64,000 nucleotides of DNA. Source: Streptomyces sp. NBC_01454. GTDB lineage: Bacteria; Actinomycetota; Actinomycetes; Streptomycetales; Streptomycetaceae. The notes beneath the pieces are model-generated. The model saw only the letters and a list, made by a program, of their open reading frames with translations. It was not told where the DNA came from and made no database searches. Below are positions 50,312 to 59,324 of the stretch, one piece after another. Location of the stretch: the NCBI RefSeq assembly GCF_036227565.1, contig NZ_CP109460.1, positions 6,820,001 through 6,884,000 on the forward strand. Direction: 5' to 3'. Made by a program: the position numbers and the translations under genes. Numbering within the stretch: position 1 is the first letter of the stretch; each line of letters begins with the position of its first letter.

Positions 50312-51282
50312 GCCCACGCAGGACCGGTCTGCCGGGACTCGACCCCGGCAAGCTCACCGACGCGCTCTACGGCCTGGGCTGGAGCACGGTCAAAAAGCTC
50401 CCGGAAGGGGTGGCCGTACGCCTCGGCCGGCGGATCGCCGACACGGTCTGGAAGCGCCGGGGCAAGGGCGTCCTGCGCCTGGAGTCGAACCTCGCCCGGG
50501 TGGTCCCGGACGCCTCCCCGCAGCGCCTCGCCGAGCTCTCCCGGGCCGGGATGCGCTCGTACATGCGCTACTGGATGGAGTCCTTCCGGCTGCCGGCCTG
50601 GAGCAAGGAGCGGATAAGAGGCGGCTTCGAGGCCGTGGACATCCACCTCCTGGAGGACGGGCTCAAGAGCGGCCGCGGCGTCATTCTCGCCCTGCCGCAC
50701 ATGGGCAACTACGACCTCGCGGGCGTCTGGGTCACCACGAAACTCAATACCCCCTTCACCACCGTCGCCGAACGCCTCAAGCCCGAGAGCCTCTATGACC
50801 GCTTCGTCGCCTACCGCGAGGGCCTGGGCATGGAGGTGCTCCCGCACACCGGCGGCGCCGCCTTCGGCACGCTCGCCCGCCGGCTGCGGGACGGCGGGCT
50901 GGTCTGCCTGGTCGCCGACCGCGATCTGTCCAGCTCCGGGATGGAGGTCAAGTTCTTCGGCGAGGCGACGAAGATGCCGGTCGGCCCCGCGATGCTCGCC
51001 GTACAGACCGGCGCCATGCTGCTGCCGGTCACCCTCTGGTACGACGACACCCCCGTCATGCGCGGCCGGGTCCACCCGGAGATCGAGGTCCCCGAGACCG
51101 GCACCCGTACCGAGAAGGCCGCCCAGATGACCCAGACGCTCGCCGACGCCTTCGCCTCCGGCATCGCCGACCACCCCGAGGACTGGCACATGCTGCAGCG
51201 GCTGTGGCTCGCCGATCTGGAGCCGCGTGAGCGGCCCGGCACACCGGACGGGGCCACCGCCCCCGGAACGGAGCAGGCGTGA
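50308..51282 (+). CDS. Phosphatidylinositol mannoside acyltransferase (PatA-like, HtrB fold)
   Basis: A 324-residue LPLAT enzyme that acylates a mannose of phosphatidylinositol mannosides at the inner membrane face. The catalytic HMGNYD block (H-x4-D) is at ~130 with the following GVW, and the glutamate/arginine acceptor blocks are TGGAAFGTLARRLRDGGLV and VADRDLSSSGMEVKFFG. The N-terminal DALYGLGWSTVKKLPEG fits lauroyl-acyltransferase-like members. It sits between PIP synthase and PimA-like genes with overlaps on both sides, typical of the actinobacterial PIM operon. Confidence 0.9.
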   Translation: MSPRRTGLPGLDPGKLTDALYGLGWSTVKKLPEGVAVRLGRRIADTVWKRRGKGVLRLESNLARVVPDASPQRLAELSRAGMRSYMRYWMESFRLPAWSKERIRGGFEAVDIHLLEDGLKSGRGVILALPHMGNYDLAGVWVTTKLNTPFTTVAERLKPESLYDRFVAYREGLGMEVLPHTGGAAFGTLARRLRDGGLVCLVADRDLSSSGMEVKFFGEATKMPVGPAMLAVQTGAMLLPVTLWYDDTPVMRGRVHPEIEVPETGTRTEKAAQMTQTLADAFASGIADHPEDWHMLQRLWLADLEPRERPGTPDGATAPGTEQA

Positions 51283-52439
51283 AGATCGGCATCGTCTGCC
51301 CCTACGCCTGGGACGTCCCCGGCGGCGTGCAGTTCCACATCCGGGACCTGGCCGACCACCTCATCCGGCTCGGCCACGAGGTCTCCGTCCTCGCCCCGGC
51401 GGACGACGACACCCCGCTGCCGCCGTACGTCGTCTCGGCCGGCCGCGCCGTGCCGGTCCCGTACAACGGCTCGGTCGCCCGCCTCAACTTCGGGCTGCTC
51501 TCCGCGGCCCGGGTACGCCGCTGGCTCCAGCACGGCGCCTTCGACGTCATCCACATCCATGAGCCGGCCTCGCCCTCGCTGGGCCTGCTCACCTGCTGGG
51601 CGGCCCAGGGCCCGATCGTGGCCACCTTCCACACCTCCAACCCGCGCTCGCGGGCGATGATCGCGGCCTATCCGATCCTGCAGCCCGCGCTGGAGAAGAT
51701 CAGGGCGCGCATCGCGGTGAGCGAATACGCCCGCCGCACCCTCGTCGAACACCTCGGCGGCGATGCGGTGGTCATCCCCAACGGCGTGGACGTCGGCTTC
51801 TTCGCCTCGGCCGAGGCGAAGGCGGAGTGGCAGGGCCGCACGATCGGCTTCATCGGCCGGATCGACGAACCGCGCAAGGGCCTGCCGGTCCTGATGAAGG
51901 CGCTGCCCGCGATCCTCGCCGAGGTGCCCGACGCCCGGCTGCTGGTCGCGGGCCGCGGCGACGAGGAGGAGGCCGTCGCGGCGCTGCCCGCCCAGATGCG
52001 GTCCCGCGTCGAATTCCTCGGCATGGTCAGCGACGAGGACAAGGCCCGGCTGCTGCGCAGCGTCGATCTCTACGTCGCGCCCAACACGGGCGGTGAATCC
52101 TTCGGCATCATCCTCGTCGAGGCGATGTCGGCCGGGGCACCCGTCCTGGCCAGCGACCTCGACGCGTTCGCCCAGGTCCTGGACCAGGGCGAGGCCGGTG
52201 AACTCTTCACCAACGAGGACGCGAACGCGCTGGCCACCGCCGCGGTGCGCCTCCTCGGCGACCCGGCCCGCCTCGCGGAGCTGCGCGAACGCGGCAGCCG
52301 CCATGTCCGCCGCTTCGACTGGTCGACCGTCGGCGCCGACATCCTCGCCGTCTACGAGACGGTCACGACGGGGGCCACCTCGGTGGCCACGGACGAACGA
52401 GTCGGGCTCCGCGCCCGGCGCCGACTGGCGAAGGATTGA
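51279..52439 (+). CDS. pimA: Phosphatidylinositol alpha-mannosyltransferase (PimA-like GT4)
   Basis: A GT-B glycosyltransferase of family GT4 (386 aa) that adds the first mannose to phosphatidylinositol from GDP-mannose. The N-terminal domain has KIGIVCPYAWDVPGGVQFHI, VIHIHEPASPSLGLLTCW and VATFHTSNPRSRAM. The C-terminal nucleotide-sugar domain has IGFIGRIDEPRKGLPVLMKA, LFVAPN-type LYVAPNTGGESFGIILVEAM (with the EX7E-like GESFGIILVE). The start overlaps the acyltransferase stop (GTGA). It is the last gene of the operon, followed by the large inverted-repeat element. Confidence 0.9.
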   Translation: MKIGIVCPYAWDVPGGVQFHIRDLADHLIRLGHEVSVLAPADDDTPLPPYVVSAGRAVPVPYNGSVARLNFGLLSAARVRRWLQHGAFDVIHIHEPASPSLGLLTCWAAQGPIVATFHTSNPRSRAMIAAYPILQPALEKIRARIAVSEYARRTLVEHLGGDAVVIPNGVDVGFFASAEAKAEWQGRTIGFIGRIDEPRKGLPVLMKALPAILAEVPDARLLVAGRGDEEEAVAALPAQMRSRVEFLGMVSDEDKARLLRSVDLYVAPNTGGESFGIILVEAMSAGAPVLASDLDAFAQVLDQGEAGELFTNEDANALATAAVRLLGDPARLAELRERGSRHVRRFDWSTVGADILAVYETVTTGATSVATDERVGLRARRRLAKD

Positions 52440-52441
52440 CG

Positions 52442-52925
52442 CTTCCCACGTTTTTGGCTTTCTTCCCACGTTGTTGGCTGTCCCGCCGTGGTGGTTTCTC
52501 GCCGTTGCGCCTGCGGCGGGCGGGTGGGTGTGGGGTGCGGTGACGGGCCTCCGGGGGTGGGTGTTCGGACTGCTTCGCTTTACGTCCGAACACCCACCCC
52601 CTCCGGCCCGTCCCCTCCCGTGAGGGAGTACGTGAAGGTGAGTGGGGGCGGGCCATGGATGTTCGTTTCCTTACGAGGCATCAGGCGCACCGCACCACTT
52701 GCCGCCACCCCCACTGGCCTTTTCCCCTCCCACAACGGGAGGGGGCGGGCCGGAGGGGCCGGTGTGTGGGACGTAAAGCGAAGCAGTCCCACACACCGGC
52801 CCCGGAGGCCCGTCACCGCACCCGACAGCCCCGCGCAGCGGACCCGCCCGCCGCAGGCGCAACGGCGAAAAACCCCCACGGCGGGAAAGCCAACAACGTG
52901 GGGAAAAAAGCCAAGCGCAGCGGAC
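52442..52925. repeat. Nested inverted-repeat element with two covarying hairpins
   Basis: Outer arms (from ~52456 and ending ~52913) are near-perfect complements containing CACGTTGTTGGCT, CCCGCCGTGG and CGCCGTTGCGCCTGCGGCGG. Each arm carries a long hairpin: 52553-52569 with 52585-52601 and 52755-52771 with 52787-52803, each a perfect 17-bp stem. Loops are the same 15-mer in opposite orientation (CTGCTTCGCTTTACG), but the stems differ completely while staying paired. A partial duplicate of the left end (CTTCCCACG) begins at 52442. No ORF worth calling; fills the gap after the PIM operon. Confidence 0.85.
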
Positions 52926-52942
52926 GGGTAACGTGACCCGTC

Positions 52943-53527
52943 GTGACCACGTTCATCTGGATCGTCGCCGCGATCATCCTCATCGGCATCTACCTGAGCT
53001 GGACGGCCGGGCGGCTCGACCGTCTGCACGCCCGTATCGACGCGGCCCGGGCGGCCCTGGACGCCCAGTTGCTGCGGCGCGCGTCCGTCACGCAGGAGCT
53101 GGGTACCGCGGGGGTTCTCGACCCCGCCGCCTCGATCGTCCTCTACCAGGCCGCGCACGAGGCCCGGCAGGCCGAGGAGGACCACCGCGAGGTCGCCGAG
53201 AGCGAGCTGAGCCAGGCGCTGCGGGCGATCTTCGCCGAGGCGGCGCAGCTGGAGGCCGTACGGGAGGCTCCCGGCGGCGAGCAGACGGTCGCCGAACTCA
53301 CCGCCGCGGTGCGCCGCGTGCCGATGGCCCGGCGCTTCCACAACGACGCCGTCCGGGCCGCGCGCGCCGTCCGCCGCCACCGGCTGGTGCGCTACCTCCG
53401 CCTCGCCGGCCACGCGCCCTTCCCGCTGGCCTTCGAAATGGACGACGAGCCGCCGGCCGTCCTGGACGACCGCTCGGCCGGGAACCGGTCCGGGGACGGA
53501 GTCGCGGGCCGCGACGCCGAGCGGTGA
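52943..53527 (+). CDS. LemA-like membrane-anchored protein
   Basis: A 194-residue protein. One N-terminal helix (FIWIVAAIILIGIYLSW) anchors a helical domain: RLDRLHARIDAARAALDAQLLRR, and later MARRFHNDAVRAARAVRRHR with the FHNDAV motif resembling the YN(D)AV segment of LemA proteins, then PFPLAFEM. The tail is polar. The GTG start lacks a strong ribosome site. LemA function is unknown. It precedes pdxS by ~95 bases and may be cotranscribed. Confidence 0.72.
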   Translation: MTTFIWIVAAIILIGIYLSWTAGRLDRLHARIDAARAALDAQLLRRASVTQELGTAGVLDPAASIVLYQAAHEARQAEEDHREVAESELSQALRAIFAEAAQLEAVREAPGGEQTVAELTAAVRRVPMARRFHNDAVRAARAVRRHRLVRYLRLAGHAPFPLAFEMDDEPPAVLDDRSAGNRSGDGVAGRDAER

Positions 53528-53623
53528 CGAGCCACTGACCTCTAATTGGCCCTTTCGCCGGGCCGCTCACCAACGGTTGTGTGGGCGCATCAGTACAGGC
53601 ACCCGCACTGAGTGAGGTCACAC

Positions 53624-54535
53624 GTGTCCAGCACGCCCACCACGCCCCAGAACCCCGAGACCGGAACTGCGCGCGTCAAGCGCGGTATGGCCGAGCAGCT
53701 CAAGGGCGGCGTGATCATGGACGTCGTCACGCCGGAAGAGGCGAAGATCGCCGAGGACGCGGGCGCCGTCGCCGTCATGGCCCTGGAGCGGGTCCCCGCC
53801 GACATCCGCAAGGACGGCGGCGTGGCCCGGATGTCGGACCCCGACATGATCGACGGCATCATCAACGCCGTCTCCATCCCGGTCATGGCCAAGTCCCGGA
53901 TCGGCCACGTCGTCGAGGCCCAGGTCCTGCAGTCGCTCGGTGTCGACTACATCGACGAGTCCGAGGTCCTCACCCCGGCCGACGAGGTCAACCACTCCGA
54001 CAAGTGGGCCTTCACCACCCCCTTCGTGTGCGGTGCCACCAACCTGGGCGAGGCGCTGCGCCGGATCGCCGAGGGTGCCGCCATGATCCGTTCCAAGGGT
54101 GAGGCCGGCACCGGCAACGTCGTCGAGGCGGTCCGCCACCTGCGCCAGATCAAGGGCGAGATCGCCAAGCTGCGCGGCTGTGACCACAACGAGCTGTTCG
54201 CCGCCGCCAAGGAGCTGCGCGCCCCGTACGAGCTGGTCAAGGAGGTCGCCGAGCTCGGCAAGCTGCCGGTCGTGCTGTTCTCCGCCGGCGGTGTGGCCAC
54301 CCCGGCCGACGCCGCGCTGATGCGCCAGCTCGGCGCCGAGGGCGTGTTCGTCGGCTCCGGCATCTTCAAGTCCGGCGACCCCGCCAAGCGCGCCGCCGCG
54401 ATCGTGAAGGCCACTACCTTCTACGACGACCCCGCCGTCATCGCGGACGCCTCCCGCAACCTGGGCGAGGCCATGGTCGGCATCAACTGCGACACCCTCC
54501 CCGAGGCCGAGCGCTACGCCAACCGCGGCTGGTAG
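53624..54535 (+). CDS. pdxS: Pyridoxal 5'-phosphate synthase subunit PdxS
   Basis: Builds PLP from ribose-5-phosphate, glyceraldehyde-3-phosphate and PdxT-derived ammonia. 303 residues of a TIM barrel with [40 protein letters not shown] (catalytic Lys), [31 protein letters not shown] and [28 protein letters not shown], all diagnostic. GAGG is 8 nt before the GTG chosen; a GTG four codons earlier overlaps that site. pdxT follows after 8 bases, forming the PdxST unit. Confidence 0.97.
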   Translation: MSSTPTTPQNPETGTARVKRGMAEQLKGGVIMDVVTPEEAKIAEDAGAVAVMALERVPADIRKDGGVARMSDPDMIDGIINAVSIPVMAKSRIGHVVEAQVLQSLGVDYIDESEVLTPADEVNHSDKWAFTTPFVCGATNLGEALRRIAEGAAMIRSKGEAGTGNVVEAVRHLRQIKGEIAKLRGCDHNELFAAAKELRAPYELVKEVAELGKLPVVLFSAGGVATPADAALMRQLGAEGVFVGSGIFKSGDPAKRAAAIVKATTFYDDPAVIADASRNLGEAMVGINCDTLPEAERYANRGW

Positions 54536-54543
54536 GACGGCAG

Positions 54544-55134
54544 ATGAGTACCCCCACCATCGGTGTGCTGGCCCTCCAGGGCGACGTCCGCGAGCATCTC
54601 AAGGCGCTCGCGGACGCCGGTGCCCAGGGCCGGCCGGTGCGCCGTGCCGAGGAACTGGACGGGGTCGACGGCCTGGTCATACCGGGCGGCGAGTCCACCA
54701 CCATGTCCAAACTGGCCGTCGTCTTCGGCATGCTGGAGCCGCTGCGGGCGTTCGTGCGCGCGGGCAAGCCGGTCTACGGCACCTGCGCCGGCATGATCAT
54801 GGTCGCGGACAAGCTGCTGGACGCCCGCGAGGACCAGGAGACGTGCGGCGGGATCGACATGATCGTGCGCCGTAACGCCTTCGGGCGGCAGAACGAGTCG
54901 TTCGAGGCGGCCATCGATGTCGCCGGGATCCCCGGCGGTCCGGTCGAGGGTGTCTTCATCCGGGCGCCGTGGGTCGAGTCGGTCGGCGCCGAGGCGGAGG
55001 TGCTGGCGACGTACGACGGGCACACCGTGGCCGTGCGGCAGGGTAACGTCCTTGCCACGAGCTTCCATCCGGAGCTCACCGGCGATCACCGGGTGCACGC
55101 CCTGTTCGTCGACATGGTGCGTCACGCCGTGTGA
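54544..55134 (+). CDS. pdxT: Pyridoxal 5'-phosphate synthase glutaminase subunit PdxT
   Basis: Class I glutamine amidotransferase (196 aa) giving ammonia to PdxS. Oxyanion strand [15 protein letters not shown] (~40), nucleophile Cys in [11 protein letters not shown] (~80), and the His/Glu pair in [16 protein letters not shown] (~175). The first residues [17 protein letters not shown] are the family hallmark. Eight bases downstream of pdxS. Complete and typical in length. Confidence 0.97.
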   Translation: MSTPTIGVLALQGDVREHLKALADAGAQGRPVRRAEELDGVDGLVIPGGESTTMSKLAVVFGMLEPLRAFVRAGKPVYGTCAGMIMVADKLLDAREDQETCGGIDMIVRRNAFGRQNESFEAAIDVAGIPGGPVEGVFIRAPWVESVGAEAEVLATYDGHTVAVRQGNVLATSFHPELTGDHRVHALFVDMVRHAV

Positions 55135-55145
55135 TCTGGCCCCGG

Positions 55146-55151
55146 TAGGAT
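55146..55151 (+). promoter_or_regulatory. TAGGAT -10 element before yebC
   Basis: Perfect match to the vegetative actinobacterial -10 consensus, ~47 bases before the yebC ATG. No good -35 is seen at normal spacing. Confidence 0.4.
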
Positions 55152-55197
55152 CTCACGCGTTCGTTTCAGACATGGGTTACGCGAAGGAGACAGGCGG

Positions 55198-55950
55198 ATG
55201 TCCGGCCACTCTAAATGGGCTACGACGAAGCACAAGAAGGCCGTGATCGATGCCAAGCGCGGCAAGCTCTTCGCGAAGCTGATCAAGAACATCGAGGTCG
55301 CGGCCCGTACCGGCGGCGCCGATGTGGACGGCAACCCGACCCTCTTCGACGCCATCCAGAAGGCCAAGAAGAGCTCGGTGCCCAACAAGAACATCGACTC
55401 CGCGGTCAAGCGCGGTGCGGGCCTCGAAGCCGGCGGCGCCGACTACGAGACGATCATGTACGAGGGTTACGGCCCCAACGGTGTCGCGGTGCTCATCGAG
55501 TGCCTCACCGACAACCGCAACCGTGCCGCCTCGGACGTCCGCGTCGCCATGACCCGCAACGGCGGTTCGATGGCCGACCCGGGCTCGGTGTCCTACCTGT
55601 TCCACCGCAAGGGCGTGGTGATCGTCCCCAAGGGTGAGCTGAGCGAGGACGACGTCCTGGGCGCGGTCCTGGACGCGGGCGCCGAGGAGGTCAACGACCT
55701 CGGTGAGTCCTTCGAGGTGCTCAGCGAGGCCACCGACCTGGTCGCGGTCCGCACCGCCCTCCAGGAGTCCGGCATCGACTACGACTCGGCGGACGCCAAC
55801 TTCGTCCCGACCATGCAGGTCGAGCTGGAGGAAGAGGGCGCGCGCAAGATCTTCAAGCTGATCGACGCGCTGGAGGACAGCGACGACGTGCAGAACGTCT
55901 TCGCCAACTTCGACGTCTCGGACGACGTGATGGCCAAGGTGGACGCCTGA
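55198..55950 (+). CDS. yebC: YebC/PmpR (TACO1) family protein
   Basis: A 250-residue protein with the invariant start [23 protein letters not shown], then [39 protein letters not shown] and [16 protein letters not shown]. YebC-family members were long called transcription regulators; newer work links them to ribosome rescue at proline stretches. It is immediately upstream of ruvC, the conserved bacterial arrangement. GAAGGAG lies before the ATG. A 15-bp terminator follows, so ruvC has its own promoter. Confidence 0.95.
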   Translation: MSGHSKWATTKHKKAVIDAKRGKLFAKLIKNIEVAARTGGADVDGNPTLFDAIQKAKKSSVPNKNIDSAVKRGAGLEAGGADYETIMYEGYGPNGVAVLIECLTDNRNRAASDVRVAMTRNGGSMADPGSVSYLFHRKGVVIVPKGELSEDDVLGAVLDAGAEEVNDLGESFEVLSEATDLVAVRTALQESGIDYDSADANFVPTMQVELEEEGARKIFKLIDALEDSDDVQNVFANFDVSDDVMAKVDA

Positions 55951-55973
55951 CGGGCGGACACGCGCGGCCGGCT

Positions 55974-56008
55974 GACGGGCCGACGGGGACACACCCCGTC
56001 GGCCCGTC
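55974..56008 (+). terminator. Terminator after yebC
   Basis: Perfect 15-bp stem (GACGGGCCGACGGGG and complement) with loop ACACA, followed by GGTTTGTC. Confidence 0.85.
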
Positions 56009-56100
56009 GGTTTGTCAGTGGCAGCCACTACTGTGCTGATCAGGGGGCATGCGCTCCCGAAGCGGGAACAGCTGACCGAGCGGACGAGGGGCGGGGAGCG

Positions 56101-56679
56101 ATGAAGGTGCTGGGGGTGGACCCGGGGCTGACGCGCTGCGGGGTCGGGGTGGTCGACGGCGTCGCGGGGCGCGCGCTGACCATGGTCGGCGTCGGCGTCG
56201 TGCGCACCCCGGCGGACGCCGAGATCGCCCTCCGTCTCGTCGACATCGAGCGCGGGATAGACGCCTGGCTCGACGAGCACCGCCCCGACTGCGTCGCCGT
56301 GGAGCGGGTGTTCAGCCAGCACAACGTCCGTACGGTCATGGGCACCGCCCAGGCCAGCGCGGTCGCCATGCTGTGCGCCGCCCGCCGGGGCCTGCCGGTC
56401 GCGCTGCACACCCCCAGCGAGGTCAAGGCCGCCGTCACCGGCTCGGGACGCGCCGACAAGGCGCAGGTCGGCGCCATGGTCACCCGCCTGCTGCGGCTCG
56501 ACGCGCCCCCGAAGCCGGCCGACGCCGCCGACGCCCTGGCCCTCGCCATCTGCCACATCTGGCGCGCCCCCGCGGTCAACCGCCTCCAGCAGGCGCAGGC
56601 CGCCGCCCGCCGCGCCGCTCCCGCATCCGTCCCCACCGCCGGCCTCCGCCGGGCGGCACCCCAGAAGGGCACCCGATGA
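56101..56679 (+). CDS. ruvC: Holliday junction resolvase RuvC
   Basis: Endonuclease that resolves four-way DNA junctions. 192 residues with RNase H-like catalytic acids: Asp in [16 protein letters not shown] (~7), Glu in [21 protein letters not shown] (~68), and the Asp pair in [14 protein letters not shown] (~140). The C-terminus is extended by ~30 Ala/Pro-rich residues. GGGGAGCG before ATG. ATGA overlap with ruvA. Confidence 0.96.
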   Translation: MKVLGVDPGLTRCGVGVVDGVAGRALTMVGVGVVRTPADAEIALRLVDIERGIDAWLDEHRPDCVAVERVFSQHNVRTVMGTAQASAVAMLCAARRGLPVALHTPSEVKAAVTGSGRADKAQVGAMVTRLLRLDAPPKPADAADALALAICHIWRAPAVNRLQQAQAAARRAAPASVPTAGLRRAAPQKGTR

Positions 56680-57296
56680 TCGCCTTCGTTTCCGGCCCGG
56701 TCGCGGCCCTCGCACCGGACACCGCCGTCGTCGAGGTCGGCGGCATCGGCATGGCCGTCCAGTGCACCCCGGACACCCTCTCCACGCTCCGCATCGGACA
56801 GCAGGCCAAGCTCGCCACCTCCCTCGTCGTCCGCGAGGACTCGCTCACCCTCTACGGCTTCGCCGACGACGACGAGCGCCAGACCTTCGAGCTGCTGCAG
56901 ACCGCCAGCGGCGTCGGCCCCCGGCTCGCCCAGGCGATGCTCGCGGTGCACTCCCCGGACGCGCTGCGGCGGGCCGTCGCCACCGGTGACGAGAAGGCCC
57001 TGACCGCCGTGCCCGGCATCGGCAAGAAGGGCGCCCAGAAGCTGCTCCTGGAGTTCAAGGACCGGCTCGGCGAGCCGGTCGGCACCGGCCGCGCGGGCGT
57101 CGGCAGCGCCGTCACGGCCGGCTGGCGCGATCAGCTGCACGCCGCCCTGATGGGCCTCGGCTACGCCACCCGTGAGGCGGACGAAGCGGTCACCGCGGTC
57201 GCCCCGCAGGCCGAGGCGGCCGTCGCCGCCGGCGGCGCGCCCCAGGTGCCGCAGCTGCTCAAGGCGGCCCTGCAGTCCCTGAACCGGGCGCGATGA
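56676..57296 (+). CDS. ruvA: Holliday junction branch migration protein RuvA
   Basis: Junction-recognising tetramer that loads RuvB. 206 residues: N-terminal OB fold ([28 protein letters not shown]), two helix-hairpin-helix motifs ([17 protein letters not shown] and [18 protein letters not shown]), and a C-terminal RuvB-binding helical domain ([16 protein letters not shown]) joined by a flexible linker. The ATG overlaps the ruvC stop. ruvB follows after 79 bases. Confidence 0.96.
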   Translation: MIAFVSGPVAALAPDTAVVEVGGIGMAVQCTPDTLSTLRIGQQAKLATSLVVREDSLTLYGFADDDERQTFELLQTASGVGPRLAQAMLAVHSPDALRRAVATGDEKALTAVPGIGKKGAQKLLLEFKDRLGEPVGTGRAGVGSAVTAGWRDQLHAALMGLGYATREADEAVTAVAPQAEAAVAAGGAPQVPQLLKAALQSLNRAR

Positions 57297-57375
57297 CCGG
57301 CGCCCGGGCCCCGCGCCCCCGACCGCACGACCACCCCGGCGGCCCGGCCGCCCCGACCCCGCGAGGCAACCCGCA

Positions 57376-58467
57376 GTGAACTGGGACGACACCGCACCAC
57401 CCGCCACCGGCGACGCCGCCCCGGGCGCCCCCGACCGGCTGGTCGGCGCCGACGCGGACGGCGAGGACACCGCCGTCGAGGCCGCGCTGCGGCCCAAGGA
57501 CCTGGAGGAGTTCGTCGGCCAGGAGCGGGTGCGCGAGCAGCTCGACCTGGTGCTGCGTGCCGCCCGGGCCCGTGGCGCCACCGCCGACCACGTCCTGCTG
57601 TCCGGGGCGCCGGGCCTCGGCAAGACCACCCTCTCGATGATCATCGCCGCCGAGATGGGTGCCCCGATCCGGATCACCTCCGGCCCCGCCATCCAGCACG
57701 CCGGTGACCTCGCCGCGATCCTCTCCTCCCTCCAGGAGGGCGAGGTCCTCTTCCTCGACGAGATCCACCGGATGTCGCGGCCCGCCGAGGAAATGCTCTA
57801 TATGGCGATGGAGGACTTCCGGGTCGACGTGATCGTCGGCAAGGGGCCGGGCGCCACCGCCATCCCGCTCGAGCTACCGCCGTTCACCCTGGTCGGCGCC
57901 ACGACCAGGGCCGGTCTGCTGCCGCCCCCGCTGCGCGACCGCTTCGGCTTCACCGCCCATATGGAGTTCTACGCCCCCGCCGAGCTGCAGCGGGTCATCC
58001 ACCGCTCGGCCGGGCTGCTGGACGTCGAGATAGAGGCCGAGGGCGCCGCCGAGATCGCCGGCCGCTCCCGCGGCACGCCCCGTATCGCCAACCGTCTGCT
58101 GCGCCGGGTCCGCGACTACGCCCAGGTGAAGGCCGACGGCCTGATCACCCGCGAGATCGCCGCCCAGGCCCTGCGGGTCTACGAGGTCGACGCCCGCGGC
58201 CTGGACCGCCTCGACCGCGCGGTGCTCACGGCCCTGCTCAAGCTGTTCGGCGGCGGCCCGGTGGGCCTGTCCACCCTGGCGGTGGCGGTGGGGGAGGAGC
58301 GTGAGACGGTCGAGGAGGTCGCCGAGCCGTTCCTCGTACGGGAGGGGCTGCTGGCCAGGACCCCCCGGGGCCGGATTGCGACGCCCGCGGCCTGGACCCA
58401 CCTGGGGCTGGTCCCACCGCAGCAGCAATCGGGCGGAAGCGGACAGCAAGGCTTGTTCGGGTCCTGA
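57376..58467 (+). CDS. ruvB: Holliday junction branch migration ATPase RuvB
   Basis: AAA+ motor of branch migration (363 aa). Walker [14 protein letters not shown] (~77), Walker [17 protein letters not shown], sensor 1 [18 protein letters not shown], arginine finger in [17 protein letters not shown], and the C-terminal winged helix ([26 protein letters not shown]). The first ~40 residues are an acidic Ala-rich extension. GTG start. Last gene of ruvCAB. Confidence 0.96.
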   Translation: MNWDDTAPPATGDAAPGAPDRLVGADADGEDTAVEAALRPKDLEEFVGQERVREQLDLVLRAARARGATADHVLLSGAPGLGKTTLSMIIAAEMGAPIRITSGPAIQHAGDLAAILSSLQEGEVLFLDEIHRMSRPAEEMLYMAMEDFRVDVIVGKGPGATAIPLELPPFTLVGATTRAGLLPPPLRDRFGFTAHMEFYAPAELQRVIHRSAGLLDVEIEAEGAAEIAGRSRGTPRIANRLLRRVRDYAQVKADGLITREIAAQALRVYEVDARGLDRLDRAVLTALLKLFGGGPVGLSTLAVAVGEERETVEEVAEPFLVREGLLARTPRGRIATPAAWTHLGLVPPQQQSGGSGQQGLFGS

Positions 58468-58514
58468 CGGCGCGGGGACTCGCACGGTCAGGAACTGCGG
58501 TGCGATGCTGGGCG

Positions 58515-58544
58515 TTGTTCCACTGGTGGGGACTCGCTTAGACT
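58515..58544 (+). promoter_or_regulatory. Promoter of yajC-secDF-apt
   Basis: TTGTTC (58515-58520) and TAGACT (58539-58544) with an 18-bp spacer. The predicted start is ~58551, ~80 nt before yajC. Confidence 0.6.
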
Positions 58545-58550
58545 CCGCCG

Positions 58551-58572
58551 ATGCCGTCCGTACGGTCGGCAT
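58551..58572. repeat. Imperfect 22-bp palindrome at the predicted yajC transcription start
   Basis: ATGCCGtCCG-TA-CGGtCGGCAT: symmetric with one T/T mismatch per half. It lies directly at the predicted start site, so it could be an operator or a 5' stabilising hairpin. Confidence 0.45.
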
Positions 58573-58629
58573 ACCCACCCCCGTATATGAGACCGCGCCA
58601 CAAGCGGTCGTGCGAAGGATTTCCGTCCC

Positions 58630-59175
58630 GTGAGTATCGTGACTCTCCTCCCCTTCATCGTCCTCATCGGGGCCATGTTCCTGATGACGCGGTCCGCCAA
58701 GAAGAAGCAGCAGGCGGCCGCGCAGATGCGCAACGAGATGGCGGCCGGCACCGGCGTCCGGACCATCGGCGGTATGTACGCCACCGTCAAGGAAGTCCAC
58801 GACGAGACCGTCCTCCTCGAGGTCGCCCCCGGCGTGCACGCCATCTACGCCAAGAACGCCATCGGCGCGGTGCTCGCGGACGAGGAGTACAACCGCATCC
58901 TGGACGGTGCCGACCCGCTGCACACCGACGAGCCGGTCGTCCCGGACGACGCCTCCTCGCTGACCGGCGACGCCGCCGCGGAGGCCACCGCAAAGGGTGA
59001 CAAGATCGACCTGGGCAAGGCCGAGACCCCGGCCGGCGACAAGACCGCCGCCGACGAGGCCCCGGCCGGCACGGACGCCAAGGACGCCAAGGACGCCAAG
59101 GCCGACACGGATGTCGCCAAGGCCGACGCGGACGTCGCCAAGGAAGACAAGAAGTCCGGCGACGACCCGAAGTAG
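58630..59175 (+). CDS. yajC: Preprotein translocase subunit YajC
   Basis: Accessory subunit associated with SecDF. 181 residues: a single N-terminal helix (IVTLLPFIVLIGAMFLMTRSAKKKQQ) and the small conserved domain (MAAGTGVRTIGGMYATVKEVHDETVLLEVAPGV). A long Ala/Lys/Asp-rich tail (~105-181) contains the repeats KDAKDAKA and VAKADADVAKE, and is much longer than in enterobacterial YajC (~110 aa). GTG start. First gene of the secretion operon. Confidence 0.93.
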   Translation: MSIVTLLPFIVLIGAMFLMTRSAKKKQQAAAQMRNEMAAGTGVRTIGGMYATVKEVHDETVLLEVAPGVHAIYAKNAIGAVLADEEYNRILDGADPLHTDEPVVPDDASSLTGDAAAEATAKGDKIDLGKAETPAGDKTAADEAPAGTDAKDAKDAKADTDVAKADADVAKEDKKSGDDPK

Positions 59176-59324
59176 TCCCTCTCACGGAACCGCGGAGCAC
59201 ACGTTGTGTCGTGCACCGCGGTTCCGGGACGGTCTAGGCTCCGGCGGGGGCAGGTCCCCACAAGACTTCGTGGCCGCTCGGCCGGCATCCCGGGCCGAGG
59301 GGTTGGACAGGGAGATACGAGAAG

